A DNA stretch of 6,972 nucleotides from Thermoguttaceae bacterium (GTDB lineage: Bacteria; Planctomycetota; Planctomycetia; Pirellulales; Thermoguttaceae). The translations under genes and the position numbers were made by a program. The notes beneath the pieces are model-generated. The model did not search any database. It had not been told where the DNA came from and was given only the letters and a program-made list of their open reading frames with translations. Below, in pieces: positions 1 to 5,017 of this stretch. Each line of letters begins with the position of its first letter. The first letter of the stretch is position 1. The stretch spans positions 1 through 6,972 of the forward strand of contig JAFYVO010000351.1 of NCBI GenBank assembly GCA_017549085.1, written 5' to 3'.

Positions 1-1699
1 AACGTTCCGGCGAAACCAACCGGGGAGCCGTTCCCTTCGGCAAAACCGCGACGCGACAAAAAACGTTTCCCAACCGTTCGCGAACGACGCGCTCGATCGC
101 CGCCGAGTCGACTCGACGAATCGCCTCCAAACGCCGCGCGTCGACGTCGGGGTCGCCGGTCGCCGCCAACGCTTCCGCCCGCGCCTCCAACGCCGCGACG
201 GGATCGCGTTCGCGCGCGGCGATCGCCGTCTCGAGCCGCTTCTTCGCCGCCGACGTTTCCTCTTCGGAAACGCCGCCTTCCGCAAGCCGCCGCAACTCGG
301 CCCGAATCGCCGCCTCGACGACCGGCCACTTCTCCGGCGCGACGCTCGAACGAATCTCAAAAAAACCGCGAACGCCGAACGGAAGCCGCGAACGCGCCGC
401 GACGTCGAGCGCCGGAATCTCGCCGTCGACAACTTTTCGCGCCAAACGACCGTTCGCGCCGCCGGTCAAAATTTCCGCCAACGTTTCGAACGCCGCCGCG
501 TCCGGGTCGCACCGCTCGACCGTCGGCCAAGCGAGAAGCAGCGTCGCCGTCGTTCCCGCCGCCTCGACAAACGCGTCGCGCGCCCCGGTTTGACGCGGCT
601 CGATCGCCGGCTCCATTCCTAACGGCGCGCCCCGACGAACGCCGCGGCAACGCGCCAAAATCGCCGTCAACGCTTCTTCCGGATCAAGCGGCCCGGCGAT
701 CGCGAGAATCGTCCGATTCGGCGCGAACCGCGACGCGTAAAACGCTCGCGCGTCCTCCGCGGTCGTCGTTTCCAAGCGATCGAGCCGTCCGTCGAGCGGT
801 TCGCGGAACGGCGACGCGATGTAAACCGTCTCCGCCGTCAAATCGTCGACGAGCCGCTCGCGGTCGTCCGCCGCCGTTTCGATCCGCCGCCGCGCCGCCC
901 GGACGCTCCGCTCGAACCCCTCCGCGTCGAAGTTCGAACGCCAAAGCGCGTCGGTCGTCGCCGCGAGCGCCGTTTCAAACCGCTCCTCCGCGACGTCGAT
1001 CGCCAAAACGGTTCCTTCGCGCCCGACTCGCGAACGCAACCGCGCGCCGCAATCCCCCGCCGCGCCGTTTTGCAGAATCTCGTTCGCGTTCTCGGCGACA
1101 AGCCAAGCGGTCGTCGCCGCGAGTCCGCTCCCCGCCGCCTCGCGTTCCCCCAGCGGTCCGACGTCGCGCAAAACGACGCGGATCCCGACGCGGCGTTCCT
1201 TCGTCTTCTTTAATAAGACGCGCAAACCGTTCGAAAGCTCGTAAAAAACGACGGCGCCCGAATAAGCGTTTTGGCGAACGACGCGCGGCTCGTCTTCTCG
1301 ACGCTCCGAAGCGTCCCCCGGTTGCCTCGGCGCGTCGCTTAGCTCGAACGGCAAAAGACGCGTCGCGTTCGAGCGCCGCTCTTCGTTCGCGTCCGCGCGA
1401 CGTTCGAACGCTCGTCGCCCCAACGGAAGCGGTTCGGTCGTCCGCCCCAACGCGCCGTCTTCGACGTTCTCCGCCGGAACCGTCGTTCGAATGTCGCCGA
1501 CGACGCTCGACGCGTTTTCTTGCGTTTTGTCATTAATACTATAGGGAGCGTTTTTTCGCGCGCCGAGCGCCGTTTCTTCGTCCGCCGCGACGCCGACGTT
1601 TTGCGCGACGAAAATCCAGCAAAAGAATCCTAAAAAAAGTAAACTCGCCGCCAAGCGATTACCGATAAGCAGGGTAAGCAAGACCGTCCGAAATTTCAC
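1..1699 (-). CDS. M16 (insulinase/pitrilysin) family protein, exported, zinc site lost; 3' end outside window
   Basis: The minus strand is open from a GTG at 1699 to the window edge: 566 codons without a stop. Residues 1-39 form a signal peptide (basic start, hydrophobic 16-31, likely cut after VAA39). Residues 40-150 are a charged, Arg/Glu-rich low-complexity stretch. The M16 fold starts at ELSNGLRVLLKKT (154-166). Other family marks are PNRTILAIAG (327-336), which closes the first domain, and LAEILTGGANGRL (407-419) in the second. M16 proteases bind zinc through HxxEH just after a GLA-type turn. Here GSGLA (190-194) is followed by ATTAW (195-199), so both His and the Glu are gone. By analogy with bacterial two-subunit M16 pairs it may be the non-catalytic partner, which is inference; an active partner could lie beyond the left edge. 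The GTG start is supported by the signal peptide and by a promoter about 90 bases upstream, although the frame stays open further upstream. The ribosome site is weak (GGGA, about 9 bases away). Confidence 0.87.
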   Translation of the reverse strand, partial: MKFRTVLLTLLIGNRLAASLLFLGFFCWIFVAQNVGVAADEETALGARKNAPYSINDKTQENASSVVGDIRTTVPAENVEDGALGRTTEPLPLGRRAFERRADANEERRSNATRLLPFELSDAPRQPGDASERREDEPRVVRQNAYSGAVVFYELSNGLRVLLKKTKERRVGIRVVLRDVGPLGEREAAGSGLAATTAWLVAENANEILQNGAAGDCGARLRSRVGREGTVLAIDVAEERFETALAATTDALWRSNFDAEGFERSVRAARRRIETAADDRERLVDDLTAETVYIASPFREPLDGRLDRLETTTAEDARAFYASRFAPNRTILAIAGPLDPEEALTAILARCRGVRRGAPLGMEPAIEPRQTGARDAFVEAAGTTATLLLAWPTVERCDPDAAAFETLAEILTGGANGRLARKVVDGEIPALDVAARSRLPFGVRGFFEIRSSVAPEKWPVVEAAIRAELRRLAEGGVSEEETSAAKKRLETAIAARERDPVAALEARAEALAATGDPDVDARRLEAIRRVDSAAIERVVRERLGNVFCRVAVLPKGTAPRLVSPER

Positions 1700-1786
1700 C
1701 GTCGTTTTTCCCGCGTTGTGAAGAGCGTCGAGCGCAGGCGTCGGGGCCGTCCCGATTTTGCGCTTCGTCGAATTGATTTCGAAGCT

Positions 1787-1815
1787 ATTATCCCACAACG
1801 CCGAGAAAAAACCAA
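1787..1815 (-). promoter_or_regulatory. Sigma70-type promoter for the M16 gene
   Basis: Read on the minus strand: -35 TTGGTT (1815-1810), a 17-base spacer, and -10 GATAAT (1792-1787). Both boxes are close to consensus and the spacing is ideal. Transcription would start near 1780, giving an untranslated leader of about 80 bases before the GTG at 1699. This supports the GTG over any start further upstream in the open frame. Confidence 0.6.
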
Positions 1816-1832
1816 GCGGCGCCGCCGGTTTT
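1808..1832. promoter_or_regulatory. Dyad-symmetric element overlapping the M16 -35 box (possible operator)
   Basis: AAAACC (1808-1813) and GGTTTT (1827-1832) flank the perfect 10-base palindrome GCGGCGCCGC (1816-1825), with unequal gaps of two bases and one. The left arm overlaps the -35 hexamer (1810-1815), where a repressor could act. On the minus strand the right-hand end runs into six Ts, so a terminator-like hairpin is an alternative reading. GC-rich palindromes are frequent by chance in this DNA. Confidence 0.3.
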
Positions 1833-1927
1833 AGAGAAATTACGAAGAAATTTTCGACAATTAATCTCTATAACCGAAAAAAGCCGCAAGTCGCGCGGGG
1901 AAAAAGTACGATACTATGCCAAACGGA

Positions 1928-1980
1928 AGCCCTCCCCGGCAGGGATTGCCGGTCGGGCTCTGCGCCAAGCAATTTTGGCG
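1928..1980 (+). other. Two tandem hairpins in the presumed leader of the lipoprotein gene
   Basis: Hairpin 1 (1928-1959) has an outer stem AGCCC/GGGCT, a small internal loop (TCC opposite TC), an inner stem CCGGCA/TGCCGG and the loop GGGAT. Hairpin 2 (1963-1980) has stem CGCCAA/TTGGCG and loop GCAATT. They lie 3 bases apart and about 215 bases before the lipoprotein start. No T-run follows, so they are not intrinsic terminators. I do not recognise a known riboswitch or small-RNA family. Confidence 0.35.
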
Positions 1981-2183
1981 GACGCTCCTGAACGAACCGT
2001 TTCATTCGTCGAAAGCATTCGGTCGATTTCGGGCGGAACGCGCAAACGTTCCGCGATGAAAACAAGCGGAATCAGGAACTTTAGGGTCGGCGTTGTTCGC
2101 AGCGTCGACGCGGCGGCTCGCTCGTTCGACGGCGGTCGGCGCAAAAAACAAGACAAGATGCTCATTCTTGAAAATCATTCGTC

Positions 2184-2190
2184 AAGGAAG
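2184..2190 (+). promoter_or_regulatory. Ribosome binding site that fixes the lipoprotein start at 2197
   Basis: AAGGAAG lies six bases before ATG 2197. In-frame alternatives at 1975 (TTG) and 2158 (ATG) have no such site, and ATG 2206 is too far from it (15 bases). Confidence 0.7.
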
Positions 2191-2196
2191 TTAAAG

Positions 2197-2778
2197 ATGA
2201 AAAAGATGAATTTGAGAATCGCCGCGTGCATGACGTTGTTCGCGGCGGCGATCGCGAGCGGCTGCTTCGGACTCGGCGGTTTTTCGCTCGGTATCTTCAG
2301 CGTTCCGGTTCCGGTTAGTCCGTATTTCCAAGGCGCTTACGAAGATATGGCCTTTGAGAAGGATCGTTACGGCCAAGTTCCGGTTCTCCCGCCGATCGTC
2401 GACGGCGTTCCGGAAGGTTTGGACGCTCCGTCGGACGACGAAGTGATCCGTCTCCTCGAAAAAGCGAAGCCGAACAACGGCGGCGTTCCGTTCCTCGAAA
2501 CGCGTTATCGCAACGACGTCAAAATTAAGAAAGAACTGATCGCCGATTACGTCGACCCGCCGCGTTTCTTCCCGATGGTCGGCCCGGTTCAAGTTCACCA
2601 CGTTCACTACAAGTGCACGGTCTACTTCGAACAAAACGTCCGCGTCGGTTGGCCGATTCCTTACACGATCGAGAAAAAAGACGCGCAAGAAGTCATTTAC
2701 ATCGACAAAGACCACCTGCACGCGGTCGCCAACGCTCCGGAAATGGGCGCCGAAGCCGCTATGCCGCAACAATTCTAA
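2197..2778 (+). CDS. Uncharacterised planctomycete lipoprotein, 193 residues
   Basis: The product starts MKKMNLRIAACM, has a hydrophobic stretch and a lipobox ending ASGC with the lipidated Cys at 23, so it should be exported and lipid-anchored. A Gly/Phe/Pro-rich linker (24-41) precedes a soluble domain. That domain contains the segment PFLETRYRNDV, a PPRFFP motif shortly before residue 129, and the striking HHVHYKC (134-140), followed by alternating beta-like residues and an Ala-rich tail ending MPQQF. Cys140 is the only Cys of the mature protein besides the lipidated one, and with three nearby His it could bind a metal; this is inference. From memory, a similar His/Cys segment occurs in planctomycete hypothetical proteins, but I cannot verify this. 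Codons lean to GTT, GGT, CGT, AAG and TTC more than in neighbouring genes, suggesting high expression. A strong terminator follows at 2835. I assign no function. Confidence 0.85.
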   Translation: MKKMNLRIAACMTLFAAAIASGCFGLGGFSLGIFSVPVPVSPYFQGAYEDMAFEKDRYGQVPVLPPIVDGVPEGLDAPSDDEVIRLLEKAKPNNGGVPFLETRYRNDVKIKKELIADYVDPPRFFPMVGPVQVHHVHYKCTVYFEQNVRVGWPIPYTIEKKDAQEVIYIDKDHLHAVANAPEMGAEAAMPQQF

Positions 2779-2820
2779 TTCCGAGGCGAACGTCGAACGG
2801 AAGTTCGCGGGCGTCGCTTG

Positions 2821-2868
2821 AATCGACCGAATAGAAACGGGAAGCTCGAAAGGGCTTTCCGTTTTTTT
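2821..2868 (+). repeat. 48-base direct repeat, copy 1 (terminator cassette)
   Basis: These 48 bases are identical to 4727-4774. The repeat is AATCGACCGAATAG (14 bases) followed by the complete terminator hairpin and seven Ts. Sequence outside the repeat differs between the two sites. The 14 leading bases play no part in the hairpin, so their perfect conservation is not explained by termination alone. Confidence 0.85.
2835..2868 (+). terminator. Rho-independent terminator after the lipoprotein gene
   Basis: AAACGGGAAGCTC pairs with GGGCTTTCCGTTT in a 13-bp stem (two G-U pairs) capped by a GAAA tetraloop, then runs into Ts (2862-2868). It lies 56 bases past the stop codon. A minor hairpin (CGAAC/GTTCG with loop GGAA, 2794-2807) precedes it. 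Confidence 0.88.
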
Positions 2869-2946
2869 ATCGCCGCGCTGATAAAAGCGTCTTTTTTTTC
2901 TCCAATCCCCAAAAATTTATTTTTTCTCTTTTATTTCGCAAAACGC

Positions 2947-2975
2947 TTGACTTGCGACGTCGCGTTTAATAAAAT
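2947..2975 (+). promoter_or_regulatory. Sigma70-type promoter of the DUF1559 operon
   Basis: TTGACT (2947-2952), a 17-base spacer, then TAAAAT (2970-2975): five of six matches in each box. It lies in an AT-rich stretch just after the previous terminator. Transcription would start near 2982, giving a leader of about 75 bases. The spacer contains the 10-base palindrome GCGACGTCGC (2954-2963), which might be an operator or chance. Confidence 0.7.
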
Positions 2976-3047
2976 CAAAATCGCCGGCGAAAACCAACGT
3001 TCCGTCGGCTCGATATTTCTTTACCCGATTTATCCTTTACGATTTAA

Positions 3048-3053
3048 AAGGGG
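3048..3053 (+). promoter_or_regulatory. Ribosome binding site that fixes the DUF1559 start at 3058
   Basis: AAGGGG sits four bases before ATG 3058. The frame is open back to 2818, but that extension would run through the terminator and the promoter, so it is rejected. Confidence 0.65.
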
Positions 3054-3057
3054 CTTT

Positions 3058-4143
3058 ATGTCGCGCAAAATTTTTCGTCTTTGCGGTTTCACGCTCGTTG
3101 AACTTTTGGTCGTTATCGCCATCATCGGTATCTTGATTGGTCTTCTTCTCCCGGCGGTGCAAGCGGCTCGCGAGGCCGCGCGTCGAATGCAATGCACGAA
3201 CAAACTGAAACAACTTTGCTTAGCGATTCAAAACTACAACGACGCGCACGGCAAACTCCCCGGTTTCGGTTTCGGTATCAACGCCAACCAAACGCCGGTC
3301 GCCGGTTTGTACCCGTTTATTGAACTGACGAGCCGTTACGACGCGATTTACGCGCCGTCTACCAACTCCGGCGATCACGACCCGTATCGCGGAAACGCTC
3401 GTTGGAACGGAATCGTCGACGCGCTCCTCTGCCCGTCGGACGGCTCGACTTCTTCCGTCGGCGCCGACAAACCGACGCCGATCAACTACTGCTTCAGCAA
3501 AGCCGACTACGTCGAGGGGAACTACGGTTCCTGGGGGAACACCCGTTCGCCGTTCGGGTTGCTTCAACGCTCCGACGAATGGAAGGACACCGACTGGGGC
3601 GGCGGGAGCTACGCGCTCAACGCGATCACCGACGGCACGAGCAACACCGTCGCGCTGAGCGAACGCGTCGGCAGCCCGAGCGAATACGGTTCCGAAAAAC
3701 GCTCGATTAGGGGCGGCGTCGCGATCAACTCCAACGCTTGGTCGATTCTCCCGAACGCTTGCCTTGCGAAGCGCGGAAACGGCTCCGATTACGCCGACGG
3801 CGTCGCGACCGCCGGCGGAAGCGGCGAAAACGCCTATTATTACTCGAATAACAACGCGATGTTCCAAACGATTTTGCCGCCGAACGCGCCGTCCTGCACC
3901 GGAAACGCCGACTTCAAACAACCGATGTACGCGCCTCCGACGAGCAATCACAGCGGCGGCGTCAACGTCGGCATGTGCGACGGCTCCGTCCGTTTCATCA
4001 GCGACACGATCTCCTGCGAAACTTCCGGAACGAGCGGCCTCGCCGGTTGGTACAAATATTGGGGCTCCGCGACCGGCAAGTCGACGTTCGGCGTCTGGGG
4101 CGCGCTCGGCACAATGAACGCCGGCGAAACGGAAACCCTTTAA
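3058..4143 (+). CDS. DUF1559 (SBP_bac_10) domain protein with type IV prepilin-like leader, 361 residues
   Basis: The N-terminus is a class III prepilin signal: the short basic leader [10 protein letters not shown] is cut before Phe11 in [17 protein letters not shown], with Glu at mature position 5, followed by a hydrophobic helix to about residue 34. The DUF1559 hallmarks follow in order: [13 protein letters not shown] (41-53), CPSD (125-128), DGTSNT (192-197), the C-terminal HX9DG motif (His298 to Asp308-Gly309), and a Trp/Gly-rich tail. Planctomycetes carry very many paralogues of this family. They are thought to be pseudopilin-like surface or periplasmic proteins, but their function is unknown. 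Length is typical and the protein appears intact. The gene opens a two-gene unit, 43 bases ahead of the small lipoprotein, with its own promoter and ribosome site. The family call is certain; the cellular role is not. Confidence 0.95.
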   Translation: MSRKIFRLCGFTLVELLVVIAIIGILIGLLLPAVQAAREAARRMQCTNKLKQLCLAIQNYNDAHGKLPGFGFGINANQTPVAGLYPFIELTSRYDAIYAPSTNSGDHDPYRGNARWNGIVDALLCPSDGSTSSVGADKPTPINYCFSKADYVEGNYGSWGNTRSPFGLLQRSDEWKDTDWGGGSYALNAITDGTSNTVALSERVGSPSEYGSEKRSIRGGVAINSNAWSILPNACLAKRGNGSDYADGVATAGGSGENAYYYSNNNAMFQTILPPNAPSCTGNADFKQPMYAPPTSNHSGGVNVGMCDGSVRFISDTISCETSGTSGLAGWYKYWGSATGKSTFGVWGALGTMNAGETETL

Positions 4144-4186
4144 CGCGCCCCCAAACCTTCGCCCCCCACCCCCTAGGAGACCGAAA

Positions 4187-4720
4187 ATGAAAAAAATCGC
4201 GTTGGCGCTCGCCGCGGCGCTCTGTTGTTCGTTCATTGGAACCGGTTGCACGAAAGCGCGACTCGAAGGGCTCGTCCCCGCCGAAGGCGTCGTTACGTTG
4301 AACGGCGAAACCGTCGAGGGCGCGACCGTTATGTTCGCCCCTAAAACTTACGACCCGTCCCGCCCTAAGGGAAGCGCGCAAGCCGTTACCGACGCTTCCG
4401 GCAAATTCAAAATGACGACGCTCGACCCCGGCGACGGCGTTTTTCCGGGCGATTATTACGTTACCGTTACTAAAGACCGCGTCGAGGGCGGCATGTCGCT
4501 CGAAGAGGTGAAGCGGCGACGCGAAAACCCGGACGCCGACGACGAACCGGCGCCGGAGCAAACGCTCGTCCGCGAACTTCCGGATCGATACGCCGACATT
4601 AATACGTCCGGGCTCGACCAAACGATTTCCGCCGAGGGGAACGTTAAAATTGAGTTGGCGCTCGAAGGCGAAGTCGACGCGTCGCCGCGCTCGATGAACG
4701 CGGGCCGCCCCGGAATGTAA
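4187..4720 (+). CDS. Carboxypeptidase regulatory-like (transthyretin-like) lipoprotein, 177 residues
   Basis: AGGAGA (4175-4180) six bases upstream fixes the ATG. The signal sequence MKKIALALAAALCCSF leads to a lipobox ending GTGC (Cys21); Gly at -3 is unusual, but Gly at -1 fits. A small beta-sandwich domain of the CarboxypepD_reg/transthyretin-like type follows: GVVTLNGETVEGATVMF (34-50), TDASGKF (68-74) and PGDYYVTVTK (87-96). A charged, Pro/Asp/Glu-rich segment (about 97-135) follows, then a short tail ending GRPGM. Such proteins regularly sit directly after DUF1559 genes in planctomycetes, which argues for a shared envelope role that is unknown. It is co-transcribed with the upstream gene (43-base gap) and closed by a strong terminator 20 bases past its stop. 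Confidence 0.88.
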   Translation: MKKIALALAAALCCSFIGTGCTKARLEGLVPAEGVVTLNGETVEGATVMFAPKTYDPSRPKGSAQAVTDASGKFKMTTLDPGDGVFPGDYYVTVTKDRVEGGMSLEEVKRRRENPDADDEPAPEQTLVRELPDRYADINTSGLDQTISAEGNVKIELALEGEVDASPRSMNAGRPGM

Positions 4721-4726
4721 TCCTCC

Positions 4727-4774
4727 AATCGACCGAATAGAAACGGGAAGCTCGAAAGGGCTTTCCGTTTTTTT
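4727..4774 (+). repeat. 48-base direct repeat, copy 2 (terminator cassette)
   Basis: Identical to 2821-2868, including the 14 bases before the hairpin. It begins six bases after the stop codon of the small lipoprotein, whereas copy 1 begins 42 bases after its gene. The unit is therefore not a fixed extension of the coding region. Confidence 0.85.
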
Positions 4775-4778
4775 TTTT
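4741..4778 (+). terminator. Rho-independent terminator of the DUF1559 operon
   Basis: Same 13-bp stem and GAAA tetraloop as the terminator at 2835 (arms 4741-4753 and 4758-4770), but with a longer run of eleven Ts (4768-4778). Confidence 0.9.
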
Positions 4779-4858
4779 GCGTTCCGAACTTTTTTCTCGG
4801 CGTTTTTGCGCTTTTCCGTCCTTTCTCGCGTCGCCGACGCCGCGCTTGGCGACCGCTC

Positions 4859-4887
4859 TTGACGCCGCCGAACGAAAACTTTATTCT
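4859..4887 (+). promoter_or_regulatory. Possible promoter of the YCF48-type gene
   Basis: TTGACG (4859-4864), a 17-base spacer and TATTCT (4882-4887). The -35 is good and the -10 moderate. It is the best candidate between the terminator at 4778 and the start at 5018, and implies a leader of about 125 bases. Confidence 0.35.
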
Positions 4888-5017
4888 TGCCGCGACGCGA
4901 CGTTTTCGCGCTTTTTCGGGCGCCGCGTCTCTCGTTTTTCGTCGACTTTTCCCTCCGTTTTCGGCTTGCGTCGGGTTTCGCCGACTCGGCGTCGTCAAGA
5001 TAAGCAGTTTGGGCAAA

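Larger units (their letters stand above)
1700..2196. other. Divergent intergenic region between the M16 gene and the lipoprotein gene
   Basis: This 497-base stretch contains no gene I can support. The left part (1760-1880) is relatively AT-rich and carries the M16 promoter on the minus strand and a dyad over its -35 box. The middle (1928-1980) holds two tandem hairpins. The remainder up to 2183 resembles ordinary GC-rich spacer. A frame open from a TTG at 1975 joins the lipoprotein gene in phase. It has no ribosome site and would bury the lipobox signal, so I read it as non-coding. I found no strong plus-strand promoter: TATAAC at 1869-1874 lacks a good -35, so the lipoprotein start site is unresolved and its leader could be 200-300 bases long. 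Confidence 0.6.

Noticed and set aside
1975..2196. N-terminal extension of the lipoprotein from TTG 1975 or ATG 2158
   Set aside because: It would bury the lipobox signal, begins inside a hairpin, and lacks a ribosome site, whereas ATG 2197 has AAGGAAG at ideal spacing.
2818..3057. N-terminal extension of the DUF1559 protein
   Set aside because: The extension covers the terminator hairpin and the promoter and would place the prepilin leader in mid-protein.
3220..4251. A 343-codon open frame on the minus strand, Arg/Val/Ala-rich
   Set aside because: It lies opposite the DUF1559 gene, has no ribosome site or recognisable domain, and its composition is what the complement of NCG-rich codons gives.
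4859..5017. N-terminal extension of the propeller protein from TTG 4859
   Set aside because: It would place 53 residues ahead of a clear signal peptide; the TTG coincides with a plausible -35 box.
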